Shown piece after piece: positions 52,560 through 60,415 of a stretch of DNA of 64,000 bases. The position numbers were made by a program, and so were the translations under genes. This DNA comes from Neokomagataea thailandica NBRC 106555 (GTDB lineage Bacteria > Pseudomonadota > Alphaproteobacteria > Acetobacterales > Acetobacteraceae): NCBI RefSeq assembly GCF_001598495.1, contig NZ_BCZB01000001.1, positions 124,001-188,000 on the forward strand, written 5' to 3'. Every line of letters begins with the position of its first letter. Position 1 is the first letter of the stretch. The notes under the pieces are model-generated. The model was given only the letters and a program-made list of their open reading frames with translations. It was not told where the DNA came from and ran no database searches.

Positions 52560-53984
52560 ATGATGACCCAGAAGATTGTGCCGGTTGTTTTGTCTGGTGG
52601 TACGGGGAGCCGTCTTTGGCCTGTATCACGCGGGAGTTATCCGAAACAATTTTGGCCTCTAATCGGGACAAAAACGCTTATTCAGGACACGGTTTTGCGT
52701 GGTTGTGCGGTGGGAGGGGCAGCCCCCGTGATTGTGTGCAATGCAGAGCATCGCTTTATCGTGGCCGAACAGTTGCGTGAGGTTGGGGTGGAGCAGGCGC
52801 GGATTGTGTTGGAGCCAGTGGGACGGAATTCGGCCCCAGCGATTGCGGCTGCCGCGTTTTTGGTGGCGGAAGAAGACCCTGATGCGGTGTTGTGGGTCAT
52901 GGCCGCAGATGCTGCGATTCAAGATGAAGTGGCGCTGCAAGAGCGTGTGCGTGATGCCGTTTCGGCCGCAGAGCAAGGTTACATCGTGACCTTTGGCATG
53001 ACGCCAACGCGCCCAGAAACGGGATATGGTTATATTGAAGCGGGCGCACCACTGGCGGAGCAGGCGGATGTGTTTGCGGTATCGCGTTTTGTGGAGAAGC
53101 CTGATCTGCATCAGGCAGAAGAGTTGCTGAAATCAGACCGTTTTCTGTGGAATTCGGGGATGTTTATTGCGCGGGCGAGTGTCTTTCTGGCGGAAATGGA
53201 GCGCTTGGCTCCAGAGGTCTTTCATTCTGTGCAGAAAGCTGTGCAGTTGCGGCATACGGATATGGATTTTGAACGTTTGGATGTGGAAGCCTTTGGCTCT
53301 GCGCCGGATATATCCGTGGATTATGCCATTGCGGAGCGGACGGATCGTGCGGCGGTAGTACCGGGCCAGTTTGGCTGGTCAGACATCGGTAGTTGGGATG
53401 CTTTGTGGGATCTGAGCGAAAAAGATGAGCATGGTAATGCTGCGTTGGGTGAGGTCTTCTTGGACCAAGCGCAGAATTGTTATGTCCGCTCTGATCATAA
53501 AGTGACGACTGTATCCGGTGTTGATGATGTGATTGTGGTGGTGACTGCGGATGCAGTGATGATTACGCATCGTGACAAAGCACAGGATGTGAAAAAAATT
53601 GTTGCGCGTTTGGGGGCGGCAGGGCGGCCGGAAGCACGGGTGCATAATCAGATGCATCGTCCTTGGGGTTTTTACGAAAGTTTAATACAAGCGGAGCGCT
53701 TTCAGGTGAAGCGTATTGTTGTGCATCCGGGAGCCAAGCTGTCGTTGCAAAAACATTACCATCGGGCGGAACACTGGGTTGTTGTGGCGGGGACTGCTGT
53801 GGTGACGCGCGATGATGATGAGATCTTGGTTCGTGAAAATGAGAGTGTTTATCTTCCATTAGGCTGCCGTCATCGCCTTGCGAATCCGGGTAAAATTCCG
53901 TTAACGTTAATCGAGGTTCAGTCTGGGCCGTATCTGGGAGAAGACGATATTATTCGTTTTCAGGATGATTACGCCAGAAACTGA
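52560..53984 (+). CDS. manC: mannose-1-phosphate guanylyltransferase / mannose-6-phosphate isomerase
   Basis: 474 aa, the bifunctional AlgA/XanB/ManC length. Nucleotidyltransferase N-terminus: PVVLSGGTGSRLWPVSRGSYPKQF (signature), FGMTPTRPETGYGYIE, FVEKPD and NSGMFIARASVF. C-terminal cupin: RPWGFYESLI, LSLQKHYHRAEHWVVVAGTAVV and HRLANPGKIPL. It makes GDP-mannose and can supply mannose-6-phosphate, for exopolysaccharide and LPS. ATG 52560 or 52563 after GGGG; GTG 52551 less likely. Monocistronic as far as seen. Confidence 0.95.
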   Translation: MMTQKIVPVVLSGGTGSRLWPVSRGSYPKQFWPLIGTKTLIQDTVLRGCAVGGAAPVIVCNAEHRFIVAEQLREVGVEQARIVLEPVGRNSAPAIAAAAFLVAEEDPDAVLWVMAADAAIQDEVALQERVRDAVSAAEQGYIVTFGMTPTRPETGYGYIEAGAPLAEQADVFAVSRFVEKPDLHQAEELLKSDRFLWNSGMFIARASVFLAEMERLAPEVFHSVQKAVQLRHTDMDFERLDVEAFGSAPDISVDYAIAERTDRAAVVPGQFGWSDIGSWDALWDLSEKDEHGNAALGEVFLDQAQNCYVRSDHKVTTVSGVDDVIVVVTADAVMITHRDKAQDVKKIVARLGAAGRPEARVHNQMHRPWGFYESLIQAERFQVKRIVVHPGAKLSLQKHYHRAEHWVVVAGTAVVTRDDDEILVRENESVYLPLGCRHRLANPGKIPLTLIEVQSGPYLGEDDIIRFQDDYARN

Positions 53985-54048
53985 CGAGTCTTAGAGCTCC
54001 AATGGGGGCGTTTCCTGACATTGCGTATGATGAGGATAAGCCCGCTTT

Positions 54049-55272
54049 ATGAACGCGTTAATCACCGTTGCCCGTGCTGAAGCTCTGATATGGGAGAGTG
54101 CTGGGGATTTTGGCACTATTCGGGTGCCGTTAAATAAAGCGGTAGGGCGCACATTGCGTCAGGTTGTGCGGGCGGAGCGAGATCAGCCGCCATGTGACAG
54201 GGCAGCCGTTAATGGTTTTGCGATTCGTTGGGCAGATGTGCCTGAGAGCGGCATATTGCAGGTTGTGGGCTGGCAAAGAGCTGGTAAAGCGCCTCTGACA
54301 TTGCCAGATGGGAGTGTGTGTTTAGAAATCATGACGGGAGCGATCCTGCCGGAAGGGGCGGATACGGTGATACCGGGCGAGCGTGTTGAGCGCCGGGGTG
54401 ACAGTGTCTTTATTGCGCCTGAAAATGTGCCGGAGGAAGGGGCATTTGTGGACCGGCAGGGGGATGTATGTCAGGCGCAGGCCTCTTTGTTAGAGCCGGG
54501 GATGGTGCTGCGTTGGCCAGTCCTTGCTGTGTTGGCCGCTAATGGTGTGAGTGAGGTGGTGGTTGCGGCGGACCCTTCTATCGGGGTGTTTGCTGTGGGG
54601 GACAGCTTGGTTCCTGTGGATAGAGAAGAGGATGATGAGCCCTTAGAGCCGTGGCAGCTCCGGCGTTCGAGTGAATATGCCATTACTGGTGCGCTGCACG
54701 GTTTTGGGTTTAAGCGTGGGCAGCGCAGGCATGTGCCCAACGATTTTCAAGATGTCCGTGAAGCATTGGCGGAAGAATTGGCTACGCATGATGTGCTGAT
54801 TCTCGGTGAGGGGGGGCCTTTTGGGACACCAAGTGCTGTGGCGAGTGCTTTGGAAGAGTTGGATGTGCGCGTCGTGTTTGATGGTGTCGCGCAGGAGCCA
54901 GGCTCTGCTTTTTGGTTCGGCGTTGGGCCTGAGGGGCAGTGTGTTTTTGGTTTGCCGGCAGACCCGGTGGGGGTGACGGTGTGTATGCGTCGTTATGTTC
55001 TGCCATTCTTAAAGCGCTCGCAAAAGCGGTGCATTGATACGCCGCCACGTGTGGCGCTGGCGGAGCATGTGCCGGAATTGAATGGTTTGACCCGGTTTGT
55101 GGCTGTTGGGGTTCAGTATGATGATACGGGCCGTGCTATGGCCTATCCTAAGGATATTGTGGTCTCCGGTGAGTTTGGCTCTTTGTGTGATGTTGATGGT
55201 TTTGTTGAGATTGACGGCATTATAGATGGCGTTGAACCACGGGCTTCTGCGGTTCCGTTTTTTCCGGTTTGA
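54049..55272 (+). CDS. MoeA-like protein with altered active-site motifs
   Basis: 407 aa, standard MoeA length with domains in the usual order: LNKAVGRTL, DQPPCDRAAVNGFAIRW, MTGAILPEGADTVIPGE and a C-terminal GLPADPVGVTVCMRRYV, HVPELNGLTRF. MoeA inserts molybdate into adenylylated molybdopterin. But the invariant motifs are changed: S-A-M-D-G-Y-A reads AAVNGFA (Asp to Asn), S-G-G-V-S-V-G reads GEGGPFG, and G-L-P-G-N-P reads GLPADP. No mobA, moaA or molybdate transporter is near. It may have kept the fold with a new or lost role. ATG 54049. Confidence 0.82.
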   Translation: MNALITVARAEALIWESAGDFGTIRVPLNKAVGRTLRQVVRAERDQPPCDRAAVNGFAIRWADVPESGILQVVGWQRAGKAPLTLPDGSVCLEIMTGAILPEGADTVIPGERVERRGDSVFIAPENVPEEGAFVDRQGDVCQAQASLLEPGMVLRWPVLAVLAANGVSEVVVAADPSIGVFAVGDSLVPVDREEDDEPLEPWQLRRSSEYAITGALHGFGFKRGQRRHVPNDFQDVREALAEELATHDVLILGEGGPFGTPSAVASALEELDVRVVFDGVAQEPGSAFWFGVGPEGQCVFGLPADPVGVTVCMRRYVLPFLKRSQKRCIDTPPRVALAEHVPELNGLTRFVAVGVQYDDTGRAMAYPKDIVVSGEFGSLCDVDGFVEIDGIIDGVEPRASAVPFFPV

Positions 55273-55294
55273 AGTCTGACAGGCTGTGATGTGG

Positions 55295-55334
55295 GGCGGT
55301 CTCTTCCTTGAGTGAGGGAGGGCCGCCTTTTTTT
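55295..55334 (+). terminator. intrinsic terminator after the MoeA-like gene
   Basis: GGCGG (55295-55299) pairs with CCGCC (55323-55327) with further inner pairing, followed by seven T (55328-55334). Confidence 0.8.
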
Positions 55335-55361
55335 GTCTGTGACGCATTTTTCGGTTGAAGA

Positions 55362-55376
55362 TGAAAATCATTCTCA
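55362..55376. promoter_or_regulatory. Fur-box-like palindrome
   Basis: TGAAAATCATTCTCA is a 7-1-7 dyad with two mismatches to the Fur consensus TGATAATnATTATCA. It lies between the terminator of the MoeA-like gene and the unknown gene downstream. Binding is inferred from the pattern alone. Confidence 0.5.
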
Positions 55377-55579
55377 TTTAAAAAGGGGATCTATTGAGTT
55401 TCGGAGATGTTTTCCCCATGCCTCGTTTTATTGCCCTTGCCTCTGAGAGCGGCGTATTTCAGCCAACTGTGTCGGTGGCTTCTGCACAATGGCGTGGCTT
55501 GGACCGCTTGGCGCACCCCAGGGTGAATAAGGCAACATATCCTCAACCTCCATCCTGTCTTCAAGGAGAGGGGCGGGCC

Positions 55580-56014
55580 GTGTCTAGTTTGACGGATATG
55601 TGCTGCTGTGAACGTTTGGCATTGTGGAGTATTCGCTGCTTATCTGGGCATTTCCGGGTGCCGCCATGCCGTGAAACACGTACGACAGATGGGATGTTCC
55701 CAGATGTGTTTGCGCCTCTTTTTGACGCTGCGGAGCATGCATTTGCGGAGGCACAAAAAAAACTTCAACAGGCGCAACATCCTGCGCTCGATATTTCTCG
55801 TCCCGGTGCACAGGCATTAACACTGACAGAAGATGCGTTGGTGAATGGTGTGCGAGCCGCGCAGAATGATGATGTTGATACAGTGCGCCAGATTTTGGAT
55901 AGGGTGCTGTCTAACCATGTTGCCGTAGGAGACGTGCTGACCGCTTTAACGCTTTTAGCGGAATGTATGGCGGGTGCAGGGCATTGGTTGCCGCGTTCTG
56001 GTGAGGGCGCTTAA
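55580..56014 (+). CDS. unknown Cys-containing protein behind a Fur-like box
   Basis: 144 aa from GTG 55580; in-frame starts at 55394 (TTG) and 55418 (ATG) would lengthen it to 206 or 198 aa. AGGAG lies eleven bases before the GTG, and AAGGGG six bases before the TTG, so the start is open. I do not recognise the family. The N-terminus has LTDMCCCERLALWSIRCL, a Cys-rich amphipathic stretch, and the rest is mainly helical with Ala-rich helices (FDAAEHAFAEAQKKLQQAQ). No signal peptide or membrane helix. The Fur-like box upstream raises the possibility of iron regulation, but nothing in the protein proves metal binding. Confidence 0.6.
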   Translation: MSSLTDMCCCERLALWSIRCLSGHFRVPPCRETRTTDGMFPDVFAPLFDAAEHAFAEAQKKLQQAQHPALDISRPGAQALTLTEDALVNGVRAAQNDDVDTVRQILDRVLSNHVAVGDVLTALTLLAECMAGAGHWLPRSGEGA

Positions 56015-56026
56015 CGAAAACCGGTT

Positions 56027-56054
56027 ATTCCCCCGCGTTGAAGAGCGGGGGAAT
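56027..56054. terminator. hairpin between the unknown gene and the convergent ODC gene
   Basis: ATTCCCCCGC (56027-56036) and GCGGGGGAAT (56045-56054) are exact 10-bp inverted repeats around an 8-base loop, between convergent stops 56014 and 56066. There is no direct T-tract; on the minus strand TTTT occurs six bases on. Confidence 0.65.
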
Positions 56055-56065
56055 GATCGTGGTTC

Positions 56066-57205
56066 TTAGATATAGTGTTCGCTGAGGGGCGGGAATCCGT
56101 TAAAACCAGTTGAGCAATATGTTGAGACATAGGCCCCGGTTGCGAGAATCTCGACTCGATCACCGCTTGTGAGTGCGTTGGGAAGTGGAACGCGATTTTT
56201 CTCATACATGATGTCCACGCCGTCACAGCTTGGACCTGCAACAATGCAGGGAGAGCGTGTGCTGTCGCTATCATCATGTGGCGTGCGGAAGATGTAGCGA
56301 ATAGCTTCGCCTTCCGTTTCGGCTAGTCCGCCAAAACGTCCGATATCAAGATAGACCCAGCGTGGGTCTTTTTCAGCCCCACCGCGTTTGCTGACCAAGA
56401 TGACCTCTGTGGAAACAACACCGGCACGACCAACCATGTAACGGCCGGGCTCCAGTAGAAGCTCTGGTGGCGCTTCTGGGAAGTTACGGTCGATGGCTGA
56501 CATGATTGTGCTGCCGAATGCCTCTACGTCGGGGACATCACGGTTATAGCTTGTTGGGTAACCACCGCCGAGGTTCAGCATGCGGATGTCGATACCGTCT
56601 GCGCGTAGGCTGCGGTAGAGGGCACCGGCAATATCAATGGCACGGTCATAGGCTGCTGTACCTGTTTGCTGGCTTCCAACGTGGAAAGACAGACCATAAG
56701 GATGCAGGCCAAGAGAAGGTGCACGGCGCATCAGCTCTCCCGCATGTGCGGTCGTGGTGCCGAACTTGCGTGATAAGGGCCAGTCAGCGCCTTCATTTTC
56801 GACGGCGAGGCGGCAAAAAACGCGCGCGCCAGGGGCGTTTGCGGCGATTTTTTCCAGCTCTTCTGCGCTGTCAAAAACGAAGAGGTCAATGCCCATAGCG
56901 TGGGCTTGGCGGATATGCTCAGCCTTCTTAAGGGTATTACCATAAGAGACTTGGCTGGGCTTAGCGCCAGCGACCAAGCACATTTCGATCTCAGGGATCG
57001 AGGCGGCATCAAAGCAAGATCCCAAAGAGGCAAGCCGCTTTAGAATGGCGGGTGCTGGGTTCGCTTTGACAGCGTAGAAAATGCGTCCCTGCGGGATAGC
57101 TGTGGTTAAGCTATGATATTGCTGTTCCACGACGTCGAGATCGACGACGAGGCACGGCGTTGCAGGTTGTTGTTCAGTCAAGAAACGAGTGATTTTGGGA
57201 GTCAT
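56066..57205 (-). CDS. ornithine/lysine decarboxylase (fold III, PLP)
   Basis: 379 aa. The ODC pattern is complete: Schiff-base Lys47 in IFYAVKANPAPAIL, GSCFDAASIPEIEMCL, SYGNTLKKAEHIRQA, GLSFHVGSQQT, MLNLGGGYPTSYN, LLEPGRYMVG and the active-site Cys in GPSCDGVDIMYE. It makes putrescine from ornithine (or cadaverine from lysine) in the cytoplasm. It is shorter than the eukaryotic form and fits the alphaproteobacterial SpeC/OdcA type. ATG 57205; the ribosome-binding site is weak. A long leader with conserved structure lies upstream, suggesting post-transcriptional regulation by polyamines. Confidence 0.93.
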   Translation of the reverse strand: MTPKITRFLTEQQPATPCLVVDLDVVEQQYHSLTTAIPQGRIFYAVKANPAPAILKRLASLGSCFDAASIPEIEMCLVAGAKPSQVSYGNTLKKAEHIRQAHAMGIDLFVFDSAEELEKIAANAPGARVFCRLAVENEGADWPLSRKFGTTTAHAGELMRRAPSLGLHPYGLSFHVGSQQTGTAAYDRAIDIAGALYRSLRADGIDIRMLNLGGGYPTSYNRDVPDVEAFGSTIMSAIDRNFPEAPPELLLEPGRYMVGRAGVVSTEVILVSKRGGAEKDPRWVYLDIGRFGGLAETEGEAIRYIFRTPHDDSDSTRSPCIVAGPSCDGVDIMYEKNRVPLPNALTSGDRVEILATGAYVSTYCSTGFNGFPPLSEHYI

Positions 57206-57420
57206 GCACTCAAATTCCCCAAATCATACTCAACAGGGATCGCTCTCGCCCTGCGAGTGTGTTGCGAAACGGTCGAACGGACCGGCGAAAGCTGGAAACC
57301 CAAAAATGAGCCCCTTAAGCCAGAACGCTTGACGTCGTTGCGTAACCTTCAGAGGGCCAGTGGCACGTGCGTTGCTGCGTGACGCGGGGTATTAAACGAT
57401 CTTGTGTGAATCGCAAGTGG
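57206..57420 (-). promoter_or_regulatory. structured ODC leader, possible speF-type RNA
   Basis: The leader of the ODC gene (read on the minus strand) has no gene. Its 57308-57350 part reads GAAGGTTACGCAACGACG, then AAGCGTTCTGGCTTAAGGGG, with the stem ACGC/GCGT. Nearer the start codon are a CGGTC/GACCG hairpin, a CTCGC/GCGAG hairpin and an overlapping CAGGG/CCCTG pairing that exclude each other, as in switches. From memory this resembles the speF leader motif described upstream of alphaproteobacterial ODC genes, but I cannot confirm it here. The remaining 57421-57590 up to the next gene shows nothing clear. Confidence 0.5.
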
Positions 57421-57590
57421 AAAACAGAACCAATCCACATGCGTAAGGAAAACCGTGTCTTTTTGGTCCTATTTGAGGCAAAGCCTGCAAGAAATATGCA
57501 ACGATGAAGCATTGTAATGCGTAACCTGTTGCGTGTTTTGTACGGCTGTGTGGCTCTTTTTAAGAATGATGCATTTTGAGGGTATTTTGT

Positions 57591-58706
57591 GTGAATTCAT
57601 CCTTAGATTCTCAGGCTGAGCGCTCCTTGGCGTCATCTGATTCGGGGGCAGTAGTGCCTGCTAAGCCGGATGAGGAAGGTGTGCGTGTAGCACGTCAGTT
57701 GGGGCCAGAAGCTCCGGGGACCGGCGCGACTTCACCGATTGCTATGTCTGGCGGAGGGTGGAAACTCGTGCTGCGTCAAGTTGTGTCGGAAGTACGGTCT
57801 ACGCAGACCTCTATTTCGGCCGCAGGTTGCGCTTTTTATGCGACGCTCTCGATGTTTCCGGCAATTAGCAGTTTGATCTCTATGTATGGATTGGTATTTG
57901 ACCTGCAAACGGTTGAGCCACAATTGCAGGTTTTGCAGCATATTTTACCGGAAGCAGCTTATTCATTAATTGGGGATCGTATTCACCAACTGGTTAGTCA
58001 GCCTCACTCATCCTTGACAATTGGGCTGGTGATTTCTTTGTCCATTGCGTTGTGGTCTGCTTCTGCGAGTACGAAGGCCATCCTTTCCGCTTTGAACATG
58101 GCGTATAATGTGGATGAGACGCGTGGCTTCATTAAGTTTCAAGTGCTGGCCTTAGGGGCCACTCTCATGACGATTTTGGGGGCTGCTTTGACATTAGCTT
58201 TAATGGTTGCGGCGCCTGCACTGATTGATCATTTACCAAAAATTTTGCTGCATGTTTTTGGGCTTCGGACATTGCCGCCACCATTTGATTTTTTGGTGTC
58301 TTATGGTGCTCCCATGGTGGTGCATATCGCAGCGCCGGTTTTGATGTTGTTGTTTGTGTTTGTCGCGATGAGTTTACTCTATCGTTTTGGACCTTGTTAC
58401 ATCGCAGGGGGCTGGCGCTGGGTGTTTCCCGGGTCTTTGCTTTCGACGGTTTTGTGGGTGCTGAGTTCGATGGGTTTCTCATGGTATGTCGGGCATTTTG
58501 CGAGTTATGGCGCGACTTATGGGCCTTTAGGGGCGGTGGCTGCGATCATGATGTGGTTTTTTGTAAGCGGGTATGTCGTGCTGGTGGGGGCTGAGTTGAA
58601 TGCAGCCCTAGAAGATCGCCGGAAGGGTATACAGCCGCGCATTGCAGGCATAGAGCGAGCAGATCCTGTGACAGAAGAAGCGGCTTTGGCGAGGGAGAAC
58701 GGGTAA
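57591..58706 (+). CDS. YihY/virulence factor BrkB family membrane protein
   Basis: 371 aa from GTG 57591 (GAGGG eight bases upstream; a TTG at 57576 is the alternative). A 60-residue charged, probably disordered N-terminus precedes about six membrane helices: ISAAGCAFYATLSMFPAISSLISMYG, LTIGLVISLSIALWSASASTKAILSALNMAYNV, LALGATLMTILGAALTL and GPLGAVAAIMMWFFVSGYVVLVGAELNAALE. These match the family consensus, including W-S-A-S and the final GAELNA. Function unknown; the old label RNase BN is wrong for this family. It lies divergent from ODC. Confidence 0.9.
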   Translation: MNSSLDSQAERSLASSDSGAVVPAKPDEEGVRVARQLGPEAPGTGATSPIAMSGGGWKLVLRQVVSEVRSTQTSISAAGCAFYATLSMFPAISSLISMYGLVFDLQTVEPQLQVLQHILPEAAYSLIGDRIHQLVSQPHSSLTIGLVISLSIALWSASASTKAILSALNMAYNVDETRGFIKFQVLALGATLMTILGAALTLALMVAAPALIDHLPKILLHVFGLRTLPPPFDFLVSYGAPMVVHIAAPVLMLLFVFVAMSLLYRFGPCYIAGGWRWVFPGSLLSTVLWVLSSMGFSWYVGHFASYGATYGPLGAVAAIMMWFFVSGYVVLVGAELNAALEDRRKGIQPRIAGIERADPVTEEAALARENG

Positions 58707-58725
58707 GGCTTTCGTTTACGTGTGT

Positions 58726-59418
58726 TTAGTGCCGGACGTGTGCTGCTTTCTGTGGGCGGCGCACGTTAGCATGTTGCGTCATGATATGTTGATGTGTGGT
58801 GTGATGGGTAGGCTCGGGCGTAGTCGGGCCAGCATCCGCGACTTCGATGGGGGCGTCATCGGTTTTTGTGTCCGTGACGCGCGCTATTTTGACATGCGCC
58901 GTGCCGCTATTGAGCATGCCGAGTTGTGATGCCGCAGCGTGAGACAAGTCGATAACGCGGCTATTAAAGGGACCACGATCGTTTACGGTGACGATGACAG
59001 AACGTCCCGTTTCTTCGGACATGACCTTGAGTTTTGTCCCGATGGGAAGCGTACGGTGTGCTGCTGTAAGTGCATTGGTGTTAAAAATTTCACCTGAGCT
59101 TGTGCGACGACCGTGAAATTGCCGCCCATACCAACTTGCAATGCCTTGCTGTGTCCATGTGGCATCATCTTTTAAGCGTTGCGTTCTGTGTGCCAATGCC
59201 GAACGTACAGAATCGGCCCAGCTTGTGTGCACGGGTTGCGCTGAACCTGCGTTTGGCGGGGTATCTTCTGCCATGGCTGACATCGGAAGAGTGAGGCCGA
59301 TGAAGAGCAGGGCGCAGAGTTTATGCGTGATGTTGGTGTGTTTTAGAGGCGAAAATGGCACCGCAAGTGGTTCTTCTCCAGTGAACAGGATAGGGCGGAA
59401 AGTCCTTACTCTTAGCAT
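58726..59418 (-). CDS. rlpA: RlpA-like septal ring lytic transglycosylase, without SPOR domain
   Basis: 230 aa from ATG 59418; a GTG at 59361 would give a more normal signal peptide n-region. The signal KLCALLFIGLTLPMSAMA is followed by the DPBB fold: GIASWYGRQFHGRRTSSGEIFNTNALTAAHRTLPIGTKLKV and VIVTVNDRGPFNSRVIDLSHAAASQLGM. RlpA cleaves peptidoglycan strands lacking stem peptides; the usual C-terminal SPOR domain that targets it to the septum is missing, replaced by a His/Thr-rich tail. It converges with the BrkB gene and is divergent from aroQ. No lipobox Cys is seen. Confidence 0.88.
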   Translation of the reverse strand: MLRVRTFRPILFTGEEPLAVPFSPLKHTNITHKLCALLFIGLTLPMSAMAEDTPPNAGSAQPVHTSWADSVRSALAHRTQRLKDDATWTQQGIASWYGRQFHGRRTSSGEIFNTNALTAAHRTLPIGTKLKVMSEETGRSVIVTVNDRGPFNSRVIDLSHAAASQLGMLNSGTAHVKIARVTDTKTDDAPIEVADAGPTTPEPTHHTTHQHIMTQHANVRRPQKAAHVRH

Positions 59419-59516
59419 GGAATAGCACCCATGTCCTGTTGTTGAACGCTTAAAAACGGCAGTTTTAGGGCGATGGTGCTTTCGCAATCGTGCTGAAAGT
59501 GCTATCGCGCGGCTTA

Positions 59517-59966
59517 ATGAGACGCCCTCACATTGCCGTTTTGAACGGCCCAAACTTGAATATGCTTGGCTTGCGCCAGCCGGGAATCTACGGATCTGCC
59601 ACGCTTGATGACGTGGAGCAGATCTGTATTCAGGCGGCTGAGCGGTTGGATGTTGGTATCGATTTTCGGCAAACGAATATCGAAGGCGAACTCGTGTCTT
59701 GGGTGCAGGAGTGCCGAGGGCGGTTTGATGGGATTGTGATTAATCCTGCGGCTTATGGGCATACGTCGATAGCGTTGCTGGACGCGCTTTTATCCGTCGA
59801 TCTGCCTGTTATCGAGGTGCATATATCCAACATTCACCGCCGGGAAGCATTCCGACATCACACCTATGTTTCACAGGCTGCAATTGGTGTAATCTGTGGG
59901 CTCGGTGTGCGGGGTTATGCCCATGCGCTCCAAGCAATTACTGACCTGATCGAAGACGAAGGATGA
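59517..59966 (+). CDS. aroQ: 3-dehydroquinate dehydratase, type II
   Basis: 149 aa, typical length. Motifs: IAVLNGPNLNMLGLRQPGIYG (catalytic Tyr), VINPAAYGHTSIALLDAL and VIEVHISNIHRREAFRHHTYVS (catalytic His). It makes 3-dehydroshikimate in the shikimate pathway. ATG 59517; a longer frame from 59490 has no better site. It leads the aroQ-accB-accC operon, an order widely conserved in Proteobacteria. Confidence 0.97.
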   Translation: MRRPHIAVLNGPNLNMLGLRQPGIYGSATLDDVEQICIQAAERLDVGIDFRQTNIEGELVSWVQECRGRFDGIVINPAAYGHTSIALLDALLSVDLPVIEVHISNIHRREAFRHHTYVSQAAIGVICGLGVRGYAHALQAITDLIEDEG

Positions 59967-59971
59967 GCCGT

Positions 59972-60415
59972 ATGCTCGTGGATAAAGATGCCATTCGGGC
60001 ATTGGCCGAGATTCTGACCGATACCGGCCTGACCGAAATTGAAATTGCAGAACAAGATAGCCGTATTCGTGTTGCCCGTAGCGCAGCACCTGTGCAGGCC
60101 GTTGCTGCACCGGCTCCCGCCGCAGCACCTGTGGCAGCAGTTCCAGCGCCGGCGGCACCTGCTGCTGCGCCTGCTGATCACCCCGGCGCCGTGCCAAGCC
60201 CAATGGTTGGTGTGGCGTATCTGTCCCCAGATCCGTCTGCGCCTGCTTTTGTGCAGGAAGGACAGTCCGTTTCTGCTGGTCAGACCATTATGCTGATCGA
60301 AGCGATGAAGACGTTTAACCAGATCAAAGCACCACGCGCAGGTACGCTGACGAAGTACCTCGTCGAATCGGGGCAGCCGGTTGAATTTGGTGAGAAGCTG
60401 GCGATCATCGAATAA
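59972..60415 (+). CDS. accB: acetyl-CoA carboxylase biotin carboxyl carrier protein
   Basis: 147 aa from ATG 59972 (AAGGA nine bases upstream; the earlier ATG at 59963 abuts it). An N-terminal helix pair ([19 protein letters not shown]) leads to a long Ala/Pro linker of about 35 residues, and the biotinyl domain with the biotin site IEAMKTFN (Lys in EAMK). It carries the carboxybiotin between carboxylase and transferase. The accC start overlaps its stop (TAATG). Confidence 0.96.
   Translation: MLVDKDAIRALAEILTDTGLTEIEIAEQDSRIRVARSAAPVQAVAAPAPAAAPVAAVPAPAAPAAAPADHPGAVPSPMVGVAYLSPDPSAPAFVQEGQSVSAGQTIMLIEAMKTFNQIKAPRAGTLTKYLVESGQPVEFGEKLAIIE

Noticed and set aside
59953-60240. Ala/Pro-rich segment as a separate repeat element
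   Set aside because: It is the usual flexible linker of the biotin carboxyl carrier protein.
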